Below are positions 19,287 to 29,919 of a stretch of 64,000 bases of DNA, piece by piece. This DNA is from Pseudomonas sp. 8Z (lineage in GTDB: Bacteria > Pseudomonadota > Gammaproteobacteria > Pseudomonadales > Pseudomonadaceae), in NCBI RefSeq assembly GCF_902506535.1, contig NZ_LR733827.1, positions 645,942 to 709,941 of the forward strand, in the 5' to 3' direction. Below the pieces are notes generated by a model. It ran no database searches, was not told the origin of the DNA, and saw only the letters and a list, made by a program, of their open reading frames with translations. Position numbers and translations under genes: made by a program. Numbering within the stretch: the stretch's first letter is position 1; every line of letters starts with the position of its first letter.

Positions 19287-21182
19287 TCAGACACGTGGAC
19301 GCAACTTCAGCTCCGGTGTTGGTTTGGGGGCCCCTTCGGCGGGGTGCAGCGCCGGATTGATCTGTGCGTGTTGCGCGATCTGCTGCGCCAGCGCTCGTAG
19401 GCTGTCGAGTTGTGCCAGGGCCAGTGCCGCCTGGGTCGGGTACTGGCCATGCGCGTTGGCGTCAAGTTCACCAAGGCCTTGCAGGGTGTAGCTGTAGCGC
19501 TCACTGAAGAAGCGGCGATAGTCCTCTGGCGTGTTTGCCAGCGTGCTGTAGGCGCGTTCCAGGCTGGCCAACTGTTCGGCGACGCTGGCCAGCATCAGGC
19601 GCAGACGGATGCTTTGATGGTTTTCCCAGTTCATCTTGATCGGCTGTGCGCCGCTCTGCCAGCAGTCCGGGCTGCCGAAGCGGTGCACAAATTCGATACC
19701 GGCCTGGCGCCCGTACTCGGTCAAACGGGCGATGCGCTCGGGGGGCATGGTCAGGTTCAGGCCGCCTTCTTCACGGGTCAGTTGGATCAGGCCAATACGG
19801 TCGCGAAAGCCTGGCAACAGCGACAGGGTTTCGTGGTTCCAGTCCTTGGCGACGTTCATCACGATGCGCAGAAAACTGCCGACGGCCCCCAGACCGCTTT
19901 CGGGAAAGCGCCGCCAATAGGCCAGACGTGCATCGCTGTTGCGCGCCGGGAAGTGTACGCGCGGGCCGTTGGCATCTTCGGTATTGCCCAGGTCGAGGCC
20001 GAAGGTGGGGCGTGTCGGCAGGGCCTGGTCGAAGAAGTGGATGGGAAAGTTGGAGGCGATGCCGCCGTCGGTGAACCAGCAGCGCTCCAGGCTTTTATGG
20101 CTGCTGCGGTAGTCCACGGCATACAGCGGCACGGCGCTGAGCAGCAGGGGAAAGCTGAGGCTCATTCGTACGGCCACCACCACCGGCAGGTCGTCCGGTA
20201 GCGGCAGGCGATACAGGCCGTCGGCCCGCTCGGGGCATTTCGACGGGCGCTGGCGCGCACGCATCCAGTTCACGACGTGCGGCGGAAATAGAGCGCAAAA
20301 CTCGTCTTCGTGGAAGTAGAACTGGTTGTTTTCACGTACCTGCTCGTCGTTACGAAAGGGCAGGCGAAAAGGCCGCGCCATGCTGGCGCAGGTGGTCATC
20401 ATCTGCAGATCGATGCCATGTCGGCGCAGGTCACCGAAGGTCAGAGGGCGTGCACGCTCCACTGCGTCGGCAGCGCTCGCACAGGCCTGAGGTTGACCGC
20501 TAAGGCGGTCGAGATAGGTGCTTAGCCAGGGCGTTAGCGCTTCTTGCGCGGCCGGATCATCCGGGCTGGACATACCACTGCACAGGCCGAAACCGTTGGC
20601 GGGTAGTTCGCGGCTGGTCTGGCGCAGCAGGCAAATGCCGGTTGCTAGCAGAGCACCGAGCAGGGCGGCCAGCAGCAGCCAAAGCCACAGCAGCAGGCTG
20701 TGGTTGGCGAGTGCTAGCGCCCATAGTGGGCCGCCGCCAAGCAGCGCGCCGAGGCCTGTTGCCAGTCCGTAATGACGTAGCACGGCTCGCAACAAACCGA
20801 GCGGCTTGCTCTTGGCATCGAGCGCGGCAGTAAAGGTGTCGAACAGGCCGCGGAGCCTGGGGCTCGGACGAAACAAGGCCAGCAGTTTGGTGCCATGGCC
20901 GCTGGTAGCCGCCGTGCACAGGTGAGTAGGCAGTCGTTCGATTTCGGCGAATCCTTGCGGATCTTCGCTCAGCTCACCGGCCTGGTAGCGCTGGCGCCCC
21001 AGTTCTGCCGCTGCCGCGGCTGCGGCTGCAATCGCTCCGGCGCTGGTGCCACCGATGCTGCGCAGGCGGAAAGCCTTGGCAATTTCACTAATGGCGAGTG
21101 GATAGACAATGCCGCTGGTGATGCCGCCCTTCATAACCAGGTCGCACTCGCGGGCGAAAACGGGCGGGCGGCTGGCGTTCAT
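19287..21182 (-). CDS. Patatin-like phospholipase with membrane segments
   Basis: The 631-residue protein has the patatin oxyanion region MKGGITSGIVYP, the nucleophile elbow GGTSAGA with Ser47, and the catalytic aspartate in FTDGGIASNFP. Between nucleophile and aspartate lies an insertion with two hydrophobic stretches (about residues 130-180, including LLLWLWLLLAALLGALLATG), so it is probably membrane-attached. Patatins hydrolyse phospholipid acyl esters; here the substrate is unknown. Family length is usually 300-400 residues, so this is a large variant. It starts with ATG 21182, directly downstream of ppiC on the same strand. Confidence 0.88.
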   Translation of the reverse strand: MNASRPPVFARECDLVMKGGITSGIVYPLAISEIAKAFRLRSIGGTSAGAIAAAAAAAAELGRQRYQAGELSEDPQGFAEIERLPTHLCTAATSGHGTKLLALFRPSPRLRGLFDTFTAALDAKSKPLGLLRAVLRHYGLATGLGALLGGGPLWALALANHSLLLWLWLLLAALLGALLATGICLLRQTSRELPANGFGLCSGMSSPDDPAAQEALTPWLSTYLDRLSGQPQACASAADAVERARPLTFGDLRRHGIDLQMMTTCASMARPFRLPFRNDEQVRENNQFYFHEDEFCALFPPHVVNWMRARQRPSKCPERADGLYRLPLPDDLPVVVAVRMSLSFPLLLSAVPLYAVDYRSSHKSLERCWFTDGGIASNFPIHFFDQALPTRPTFGLDLGNTEDANGPRVHFPARNSDARLAYWRRFPESGLGAVGSFLRIVMNVAKDWNHETLSLLPGFRDRIGLIQLTREEGGLNLTMPPERIARLTEYGRQAGIEFVHRFGSPDCWQSGAQPIKMNWENHQSIRLRLMLASVAEQLASLERAYSTLANTPEDYRRFFSERYSYTLQGLGELDANAHGQYPTQAALALAQLDSLRALAQQIAQHAQINPALHPAEGAPKPTPELKLRPRV

Positions 21183-21252
21183 GCGGGCTCCAAGGGCGGG
21201 CTAGAGAGGCCGGTATGATAACGCGCTGATAGAGGCTATGTGCCATCATTTG

Positions 21253-21531
21253 TCAGTCGCGGTAGAACACCTGGATCAGGTGGTAGCCGAACTGGGTCTT
21301 CACCGGGCCGTGCACTTCGCGCAGTGCCTTCTTGAAAATCACCTGATCCACCGCGCGCACCATTTGCCCAGGGCGTACTTCACCGAGGTCGCCGCCTTTC
21401 TTGCTGGACGGACAGACGGAGTATTTACGCGCCAGGACATCGAAGGCTTCGCCAGCGGCGATGCGTTTTTTCAGCGCGGCGGCTTCTGTTTCGGTCTTGA
21501 CCAGAATGTGGCGGGCCATTGCCTTTGCCAT
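21253..21531 (-). CDS. ppiC: Peptidyl-prolyl cis-trans isomerase, small parvulin (PpiC)
   Basis: This 92-residue single-domain parvulin begins AKAMARHILVKTETEA and contains GEAFDVLARKYSVCPSSKKG, GDLGEV and the C-terminal FGYHLIQV motif. No signal peptide is present, so it is a cytoplasmic proline isomerase, as E. coli PpiC. I chose the ATG at 21531 because GAGGAGCGCATCA precedes it; the upstream in-frame ATG at 21627 would add 32 residues with no family match. Confidence 0.95.
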   Translation of the reverse strand: MAKAMARHILVKTETEAAALKKRIAAGEAFDVLARKYSVCPSSKKGGDLGEVRPGQMVRAVDQVIFKKALREVHGPVKTQFGYHLIQVFYRD

Positions 21532-21680
21532 TGATGCGCTCCTCAAATTCGGCGGATGCTTATTGTGCCAGTATCCATCACGCCAGCAGAATGACGTCAA
21601 CTTAAAGACAGGTCTCGTCGTCATCAAGTGGTGGCGAATCTTGGCTATGGTAATTCAATCGCCCCCACGGGAATGCCGCC

Positions 21681-22889
21681 ATGGATCTCCATGCAATGCT
21701 CAAGGTGCTGTCCAGTCAGGACGGTTCCGACCTCTATCTGTCCACCGGCGCGCCGCCCTGCGCCAAGTTCAACGGCGTGCTCAAGGCGCTTAGCCAGGAG
21801 CCGCTGCGCTCGGGCGACGTGGCGGCCATTGCCGAATCGATCATGGATAGCGCGCAGCGTGAGGAATTCGAACGCGAGCTGGAGATGAACCTGGCGATTT
21901 CCCTGTCCGGTGTCGGGCGTTTTCGCATCAACATCTTCAAGCAGCGCAACGAGGTGTCCATCGTCGCGCGCAACATCAAGATGGAGATTCCGCGTTTCGA
22001 GGACCTCAAGCTGCCCGAGGTGCTGCTGAGCACGGTGATGGAAAAACGCGGTCTGGTGCTGTTCGTCGGCGGCACCGGTTCGGGCAAGTCGACTTCGCTG
22101 GCAGCGCTGATCGACTACCGCAACCGCAATAGCGGCGGGCACATCATTACCATCGAAGATCCGGTGGAATACGTGCATCGGCACAAGAAGTCGATCATCA
22201 ATCAGCGCGAGGTGGGTGTGGATACCCGCAGCTTCCATGCCGCGCTGAAGAACACCTTGCGTCAAGCGCCTGATGTGATTCTGATTGGCGAGATTCGCGA
22301 CCGCGAGACCATGGAGCACGCCCTGGCTTTTGCCGATACCGGGCACCTGGCGATCTCCACGCTGCACGCCAACAATGCCAACCAGGCACTGGACCGCATC
22401 ATCAATTTCTTCCCCGAGGAGCGTCGTCCGCAGTTGCTCAATGATCTGGGTAACAACCTCAAGGCCTTTGTCTCCCAGCGTCTGGTCAAGACCCTCGACG
22501 GCAAGCGCCGCGCGGCGGTGGAGGTGATGTTGGGGACGCCAACGGTGCGCGATTTGATCAAGCGCAATGAGTTTTCCGAACTCAAGGAAATCATGGAAAA
22601 GTCGAAGAATCTCGGCATGCAGACCTTCGATCAGGCGCTGATCGATCTGGTGCATGAAGGTGCTATCGATGAGGAAGAGGCGGTGAAGAACGCCGACTCG
22701 GCCAATAACGTGCGCCTGAAACTCAAACTCTACCGTGATACTCCGCAGGCGGCGCCCGCCAAGCCTACGGTTGCCGTGGCGACTCCGGCACCAGCGGCCA
22801 AGGCCGCTGGCGATTGGGGGTTGGAACTCAAGCTTGAGGATATCGAGCAGGACGAGCCGCCTGAGGATCCTGGGCGCTCAGGCATTTGA
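21681..22889 (+). CDS. PilT/PilU-family type IV pilus ATPase, extra copy
   Basis: The 402-residue protein has the N-terminal PAS-like domain of retraction ATPases, Walker A GGTGSGKST (residues 130-138), the Asp box IITIEDPVEYVH, Walker B DVILIGEIRDRETME and the His box STLHANNANQALDRI. The spacing and wording (KRGLVLFVG, HQ-like loop, SANNVRLKLKLYRD tail) are closest to PilU rather than PilT. A low-complexity Ala/Pro segment (about 348-370) and an acidic tail follow. Its neighbours are not pilus genes: ppiC is divergent and a binding protein convergent. It is therefore probably an orphan paralogue of the canonical pair located elsewhere. Confidence 0.9.
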   Translation: MDLHAMLKVLSSQDGSDLYLSTGAPPCAKFNGVLKALSQEPLRSGDVAAIAESIMDSAQREEFERELEMNLAISLSGVGRFRINIFKQRNEVSIVARNIKMEIPRFEDLKLPEVLLSTVMEKRGLVLFVGGTGSGKSTSLAALIDYRNRNSGGHIITIEDPVEYVHRHKKSIINQREVGVDTRSFHAALKNTLRQAPDVILIGEIRDRETMEHALAFADTGHLAISTLHANNANQALDRIINFFPEERRPQLLNDLGNNLKAFVSQRLVKTLDGKRRAAVEVMLGTPTVRDLIKRNEFSELKEIMEKSKNLGMQTFDQALIDLVHEGAIDEEEAVKNADSANNVRLKLKLYRDTPQAAPAKPTVAVATPAPAAKAAGDWGLELKLEDIEQDEPPEDPGRSGI

Positions 22890-22905
22890 TGGCATCTAAG
22901 TGCGC

Positions 22906-23655
22906 TCAGTGCTCTTCGAGGTCCGGTAGATAGGCTGCGCGCAGACGCTGGCTGATGCCGTCGGACTCCAGTTGCTCCACGGCGGCCCGCAGTTGTGTGA
23001 CAAGCTGCGGGTCGCACGTCTTGGAGCAGGCCAGATAGAGGTCGGTACTGGCCAAGGCAGGGCTTCTGCGCAATTTTTGCCGCTGCTGTGAGGATTTGTT
23101 CCAGATGTACAGGGCTTCCGGGATTCCGGTGAACCAGGCATCGATACGCCCGCGCTCCAGCAGGATGGCCGGATTCTCCCCCAGTTTGAGCTGGATGATC
23201 TGCTCATCGGCGAAGCCTTCACGGCGCAGAATTTCCACTTGCGCGGTACCGAGGCCGACCCCGATGCGGTGATAGCGCTGGCGCGCTTGCGCGAAGTCGG
23301 CGATCGGTTCGTCGAGGCTGAAGAACGCACGTTCGAGCACCATGATCGGGGCGATCCAGGTGTAGCGGTCTTCGCGATCCGGTGTGCGTGAAAGCGGGAT
23401 GATCAGTTGATTCTTGCCGCTGGCAACCTTCACCTGGGCTCTGGGCCAGGGTTCTTCGATGATACGGGCGAGCCTGCCGGTGAGGGCGATGGCGGCGAGT
23501 GTCACATCGCCGACCATACCATTGCCGCCTTCATACTCGTACAGCGTTAGCGGAGGGGCGTCTGGCATATGCAGATCAAGAGGCTCGTCGGCAAGCAAGC
23601 GGCCTGTGTAGAGCAGGACAACCAGTAGGCAGACAGTAATACGCATTAGGAACAT
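22906..23655 (-). CDS. Periplasmic solute-binding protein, family 3
   Basis: A signal peptide (hydrophobic ITVCLLVVLLYTGRLLA, cleavage near LLA-DEP) precedes a domain of the amino-acid-binding superfamily SBP_bac_3. Segments such as RYTWIAPIMVLERAFFSLDE, RRYHRIGVGLGTAQVEIL-like and LLERGRIDAWFTGIPEALY follow the typical two-lobe order. No permease or ATPase gene is nearby, so it may be a lone binding protein or sensor rather than an ABC transporter subunit. The ATG four codons in (MRITV) is an alternative start. The ligand is not predictable. Confidence 0.8.
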   Translation of the reverse strand: MFLMRITVCLLVVLLYTGRLLADEPLDLHMPDAPPLTLYEYEGGNGMVGDVTLAAIALTGRLARIIEEPWPRAQVKVASGKNQLIIPLSRTPDREDRYTWIAPIMVLERAFFSLDEPIADFAQARQRYHRIGVGLGTAQVEILRREGFADEQIIQLKLGENPAILLERGRIDAWFTGIPEALYIWNKSSQQRQKLRRSPALASTDLYLACSKTCDPQLVTQLRAAVEQLESDGISQRLRAAYLPDLEEH

Positions 23656-23747
23656 CCTGTCCGAGTTATGGGCCTAGTATAGAGGAACTCCCGTACCAGT
23701 TCTGTGCGGCCAGCTCAGTTATCTGCAGTGGATTTGGCCGGCAAAAC

Positions 23748-25703
<1,956 letters not shown>

Positions 25704-25853
25704 GGGTCAGTCCTCGTCGTTCTTGTCCCTGAGCTTAAGGTTAGTGCGTTCAGGGTATTTGACCTTTAACCTAGACGACCTCGGCTGCCATTGCGCCGAC
25801 CTTTTCACGCGCTCGGAGCGCGTTGCAAGGGGTGAACCGATAAAGAGCTTCGA

Positions 25854-25906
25854 CCTGTGGGAGCGGATTCATCCGCGATTTTCGCGGCTAAAGCCGCTCC
25901 TACAGG
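25854..25906. repeat. REP-like palindrome between liuE and the acetoacetyl-CoA synthetase gene
   Basis: CCTGTGGGAGCGG (25854-25866) and CCGCTCCTACAGG (25894-25906) form the outer arms (one mismatch), with an inner hairpin TCCGCGATTTTCGCGG. The wording is that of the common Pseudomonas GTGGGAGCGG REP class. Confidence 0.85.
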
Positions 25907-25919
25907 TGCAGGTTGGCGC

Positions 25920-26822
25920 TCAGTGATTCACCAGCCGAGCACGCGCGACCCGCGAGCCGTTGGCCTTGCCCAGCTTGTCACAGATGCGCTGGCCAGCGGC
26001 GATCAGCGTGTCCATGTCCACGCCTGTTTCGATACCCAAGCCCTGCAGCAGGTACAGCACGTCTTCGCTGGCGACGTTGCCGGTGGCGCCTTTGGCATAA
26101 GGGCAGCCGCCCAGGCCTGCAACCGAGCTGTCGAATACATGGATGCCTTCGAGCAGGCTGGCGTAGATATTGGCCAGGGCCTGGCCGTAGGTGTCATGGA
26201 AGTGCCCGGCCAGCTTGTCACGTGGGATGTCGCGGCTGACTACCTCGAACATTGCACGCGTTTTGCCTGCGCTGCCTGTGCCGATGGTGTCGCCCAGCGA
26301 TACCTCATAGCAGCCCATGGTGTACAACTCGCGAGCGACGCTGGCGACTTGTTGCGGCGTTACGTCACCCTCGTAAGGACAGCCCAGCACGCAGGACACA
26401 TAACCGCGCACACGTATGTTCGCCGCCTTGGCTGCCTCCAGCAGCGGTACGAAGCGCTGCAGGCTGTCGGCGATGGAGCAGTTGATGTTCTTCTGTGAGA
26501 AGGCTTCGCTGGCGGCGGCGAATACCGCCACTTCCTCCACCTTGGCGTCGAGTGCAGCCTCGAAGCCTTTCAGGTTGGGCGTCAGGGCGGCGTAGGTGAC
26601 GCCTGGTTGGCGTCCGATGCTGGCGAACACCTCGGCTGAGCCAGCCATTTGCGGCACCCACTTGGGTGAGACGAAACTGCCCACCTCCACATAGCTCAGA
26701 CCCGCGGCGGTGAGGTCGTCGACTAGACGCACCTTGTCGCTGACGCTGATCGTTTGCTTCTCGTTTTGCAGGCCGTCGCGCGGGCCGACTTCGACCAGAC
26801 GCACGGATTTGGGCAGGTTCAT
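25920..26822 (-). CDS. liuE: Hydroxymethylglutaryl-CoA lyase
   Basis: This last enzyme of leucine breakdown cleaves HMG-CoA to acetyl-CoA and acetoacetate. The 300-residue TIM barrel begins VRLVEVGPRDGLQNE with the metal and catalytic residues, contains AGHFHDTYGQALAN with metal-binding histidines, and ends with GLGGCPYAKGATGNVASED, where the mobile catalytic cysteine lies. It is intact. A 287-base repeat-rich gap separates it from liuD upstream. Confidence 0.96.
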   Translation of the reverse strand: MNLPKSVRLVEVGPRDGLQNEKQTISVSDKVRLVDDLTAAGLSYVEVGSFVSPKWVPQMAGSAEVFASIGRQPGVTYAALTPNLKGFEAALDAKVEEVAVFAAASEAFSQKNINCSIADSLQRFVPLLEAAKAANIRVRGYVSCVLGCPYEGDVTPQQVASVARELYTMGCYEVSLGDTIGTGSAGKTRAMFEVVSRDIPRDKLAGHFHDTYGQALANIYASLLEGIHVFDSSVAGLGGCPYAKGATGNVASEDVLYLLQGLGIETGVDMDTLIAAGQRICDKLGKANGSRVARARLVNH

Positions 26823-26896
26823 CGGTTGTCCTCGTAGGTGTTGCAGATGTCGTAAGGTGCGCCGCGCGAAGCGTCTGCGGCAAGACTCAGCTAAAA

Positions 26897-27091
26897 CGGC
26901 GGGCTGAAGCGGATCGCCGCCCGGCCCACCCTACGCGACTGTAGAGCGTGGGCATCGCTTTTTATGTTGGTGGATCGATGAAGCGTGATCCACGCTTCGA
27001 TTCGTAGGGCGGGTGTAACCCGCCAACATCATCTGGCGGGTTGCACCCGCCCTGTGCGGCATTGAGCTGAGTTGGTGGGCTAAAGCCCACC
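26897..27091. repeat. Cluster of four different palindromic repeats between liuD and liuE
   Basis: Four units lie side by side. The first, 26897-26934, is closely similar, in opposite orientation, to 63482-63519. The second is GTGGATC / GATCCAC at 26970-26976 and 26987-26993. The third is GTAGGGCGGGTGTAACCCGCC at 27004-27024 with its partner at 27035-27053, the same class as 29851-29899. The fourth is GGTGGGC-TAAA-GCCCACC at 27074-27091. This explains the whole 287-base gap inside the operon. Confidence 0.8.
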
Positions 27092-27109
27092 CTACCTTGG
27101 GGGGGCGGA

Positions 27110-29041
27110 TCAGGCGTCCTCCAGCTCCACCAGCACTGCACCTTCGCTGACCATTTCCCCTTCATGGCAATACAGCGCTTTGACCGTACCGGCCTCGGGC
27201 GCACGGATGCTGTGCTCCATTTTCATGGCTTCCAGCACGACCAGAGCGGTGCTTGCTTCGACTGCCTGGCCAGGCTTGACCAGCACGCGAACGATGCTGC
27301 CGTTCATCGGTGCACTGAGGCCTCCTTGCTGGGTATGGCTGGTCTCGGCGGCGGCAATCGGGTCGAAACGGGTGATGGCATGCAGCTCGCCGTGCCATTG
27401 CAGGTAGAGGGTTTCGCCACGGCGGGTGGCGCGCAGGCGCTGGCGTGTGCCGTCGATCTCCGTCAGTAGCTCTTCGCCCTGCAAACGGCCCTGGTCGCTT
27501 GCGCATACCTTACGGTTTTCGCCCTGGCAGCTCAGGTGCAACTCGATTTCTGCTGCACTGCCGGAGCGCCAACCGCTGCGCGCGGCCCAGGGCGAATGCG
27601 GGTCATCGTCGCGCGCTAGTGGCGTTTCGCTCTGTACCCAGGCGTCGGCAGCCAGTTGCCAGAATATCTCCGGCAATTGAGCAGGAGGAGGCAGCAGTTG
27701 TTGCTGATGACGAGGGATAAAGCCCGTGTCCAGCTCGCACGCAGCGAACGCTGGGTGGGCGAGAATGCGGCGTAAGAAGGCCAGGTTGGTTTTCACGCCA
27801 CCGACCAGGGTGTCGTCGAGCATGGCCAACAGGCGTAGGCGCGCCTGTTCGCGGTTCTCGCCCCAGGCGATCAGCTTGCCCAGCATAGGGTCGTAGAAGG
27901 GGGAAATGCTGTCGCCCTCGCTCACGCCACTGTCGATGCGCCGCCCCTCGCCGCCAGGTGCTTCGCGGTACAGGGCCAGGGTGCCGGTAGCGGGTAGAAA
28001 CTCATGATCCGGGTCTTCGGCGTAGAGCCGCACTTCGATGGCATGGCCGTTCAGCGGCACCTGCTCTTGCGTAATCGGCAGTGGCTCGCCACGCGCCACG
28101 CGAATCTGCCAGGCCACCAGGTCGAGGCCGGTGATGGCCTCGGTGACCGGGTGCTCGACTTGCAGGCGGGTGTTCATCTCCATAAAGAAGAAGTCGCCGC
28201 GCTCGTCGAGCAAAAATTCCACGGTGCCGGCACCGACATAACCGATGGCCTGTGCCGCCTTGACCGCCGCTTCGCCCATGGCGCGGCGCAGCTCGGGGCT
28301 CAGGCCTGGCGCTGGTGCTTCTTCGACCACTTTCTGGTGGCGGCGCTGGATCGAGCAGTCGCGCTCGTTGAGGTACAGGCAGTTGCCGTGCTGGTCGGCG
28401 AATACCTGAATCTCCACGTGACGCGGCTTGAGCACGTATTTTTCCACCAGCATGCGCGAGTCTCCGAAGGCCGACTGCGCTTCGCGCTGCGCGGATTCCA
28501 GTGTCTCGGCGAGCTGCGCCTCGGATTCGGCCACCTTCATGCCTTTGCCACCGCCACCGGCTGCGGCTTTGAGTAGCACCGGGTAGCCGATGCGCGCGGC
28601 GGCCTCGCCGAAGGTGTCGAGATCCTGCTTGTCACCGTGGTAGCCGGGCACCAGCGGCACACCGGCGGCCTCCATCAGCGATTTGGCCGCCGACTTGCTG
28701 CCCATGGCGTCGATGGCTGAGGCGGGTGGGCCGAGGAAGATCAGCCCGGCGTCTTCACAGGCGCGGGCGAACTGGGCGTTTTCCGAGAGGAAACCGTAGC
28801 CAGGGTGGATCGCCTGCGCGCTGCTGGCCATCGCTGCCGCGATGATCTTGTCGATCAGCAGGTAGCTTTCGCCTGGCTTGGCGCCGCCGAGGTTTACCGC
28901 GACATCGGCTTCGCGCACATGGCGCGCGTCTGCGTCGATGGCACTGTGTACGGCCACGCTACGAATGCCCATGGCCTTGGCTGTACGCATGACGCGGCAG
29001 GCGATTTCGCCACGGTTGGCGATCAGCAGGGTATCGATCAT
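27110..29041 (-). CDS. liuD: Methylcrotonyl-CoA carboxylase, biotin-containing alpha subunit
   Basis: The 643-residue protein contains biotin carboxylase N-terminal (IDTLLIANRGEIACRVMRTA), ATP-grasp (KAAAGGGGKGMKV and EMNTRLQVEHPVTE) and biotin carboxylase C-terminal domains, then a C-terminal biotinyl domain with VLEAMKMEHSI, where the lysine carries biotin. With LiuB it carboxylates 3-methylcrotonyl-CoA. I chose the ATG at 29041, two bases after the liuC stop, over an in-frame start at 29059. Confidence 0.96.
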   Translation of the reverse strand: MIDTLLIANRGEIACRVMRTAKAMGIRSVAVHSAIDADARHVREADVAVNLGGAKPGESYLLIDKIIAAAMASSAQAIHPGYGFLSENAQFARACEDAGLIFLGPPASAIDAMGSKSAAKSLMEAAGVPLVPGYHGDKQDLDTFGEAAARIGYPVLLKAAAGGGGKGMKVAESEAQLAETLESAQREAQSAFGDSRMLVEKYVLKPRHVEIQVFADQHGNCLYLNERDCSIQRRHQKVVEEAPAPGLSPELRRAMGEAAVKAAQAIGYVGAGTVEFLLDERGDFFFMEMNTRLQVEHPVTEAITGLDLVAWQIRVARGEPLPITQEQVPLNGHAIEVRLYAEDPDHEFLPATGTLALYREAPGGEGRRIDSGVSEGDSISPFYDPMLGKLIAWGENREQARLRLLAMLDDTLVGGVKTNLAFLRRILAHPAFAACELDTGFIPRHQQQLLPPPAQLPEIFWQLAADAWVQSETPLARDDDPHSPWAARSGWRSGSAAEIELHLSCQGENRKVCASDQGRLQGEELLTEIDGTRQRLRATRRGETLYLQWHGELHAITRFDPIAAAETSHTQQGGLSAPMNGSIVRVLVKPGQAVEASTALVVLEAMKMEHSIRAPEAGTVKALYCHEGEMVSEGAVLVELEDA

Positions 29042-29043
29042 GG

Positions 29044-29838
29044 TCAGTGCTCCTGCCAAGTGGGCTGGCGCTTTTCCAGGAAGGCGCGCAGGCCTTCCTG
29101 GCCCTCGGCGCTAACGCGCAGGCGGGCGATGGCGTTCTCGGTGTAGCGGCGCAGGGCCGGGGTTAGCTCGCCGCTGCCGACTTCACGCAGCAGATCCTTG
29201 CCAGCGCGCATGGCCTGTGGGCTGTTGTGCAGCAGGTTGGTCACCCAGGCTTCGACCTGGGCGTCGAGCTCGGCGTTTGCATAACACTCGGCGAGCAGGC
29301 CCAGTTCGCGGGCACGCTTGCCATCGAAGCGCTCGGCGGTCAGCGCGTAGCGCTTGGCCGCGCGTTCGCCGATGGTTTGCACGACGAAGGGGCTGATCAC
29401 GGCTGGCGCCAGGCCGATGCGGACTTCGGAGAGTGAAAACAGCGCGTCTTCGGCGCCGATGGCCATGTCGCAGCAACTGGCCAGGCCCACCGCACCACCG
29501 AAGGCCGCACCCTGGACAACGGCCAGCGTGGGGATCTTCAGGCCATGCAGGTTGTACATCAGCTCGGCCAGCTCGCGGGCATCGCTCAGGTTGGCGTTGT
29601 AATCGAGAGTCGCGGCGTGCTGCATCCAGGCCAGGTCGGCACCGGCGGAAAAGTGCTTGCCACGGCCACGCAGCAGGAGAAAACGCAGGCTCTTGTCTTC
29701 ACCCACGGTGTCGAGGGCGAGGATCAGTTCGCGGATCATCTCGGCGTTGAAGGCGTTGTTCTTTTCCGGGCGATTCAGCCACAGGGTGGCGAAGCCGCGC
29801 GGGTCTTTCTCAAGCTGTACGGTGTTGAAGTCGGTCAT
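29044..29838 (-). CDS. liuC: 3-methylglutaconyl-CoA hydratase (enoyl-CoA hydratase family)
   Basis: This 264-residue crotonase-fold protein has the oxyanion segments GKHFSAGADLAWMQ and VQGAAFGGAVGLASCCDMAIG. Its position between liuB and liuD identifies it as the hydratase that turns 3-methylglutaconyl-CoA into HMG-CoA. I chose the ATG at 29838 (MTDFNTVQLEKD) preceded by AGGAGTTCAG; an upstream in-frame ATG at 29865 lies inside the preceding repeat. Only two bases separate its stop from liuD. Confidence 0.94.
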   Translation of the reverse strand: MTDFNTVQLEKDPRGFATLWLNRPEKNNAFNAEMIRELILALDTVGEDKSLRFLLLRGRGKHFSAGADLAWMQHAATLDYNANLSDARELAELMYNLHGLKIPTLAVVQGAAFGGAVGLASCCDMAIGAEDALFSLSEVRIGLAPAVISPFVVQTIGERAAKRYALTAERFDGKRARELGLLAECYANAELDAQVEAWVTNLLHNSPQAMRAGKDLLREVGSGELTPALRRYTENAIARLRVSAEGQEGLRAFLEKRQPTWQEH

Positions 29839-29850
29839 CTGAACTCCTGC

Positions 29851-29899
29851 GTAGGGCGGGTGCAACCCGCCGGAAAATGGCGGGTTGCACCCGCCCTAC
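29851..29899. repeat. GTAGGGCGGGTGCAACCCGCC palindrome between liuB and liuC
   Basis: Arms of 21 bp at 29851-29871 and 29879-29899 are perfect inverted repeats around a 7-base loop. Each arm is itself partly self-complementary (GGCGGGTTGCACCCGCC), so the element can also form two small hairpins. It lies just upstream of the liuC ribosome site. Confidence 0.9.
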
Positions 29900-29919
29900 G
29901 GTTAATGGGGAGTGTCGGG

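Noticed and set aside
19410..20201. 263-codon plus-strand frame inside the patatin gene
   Set aside because: Antisense shadow of the patatin; no motifs.
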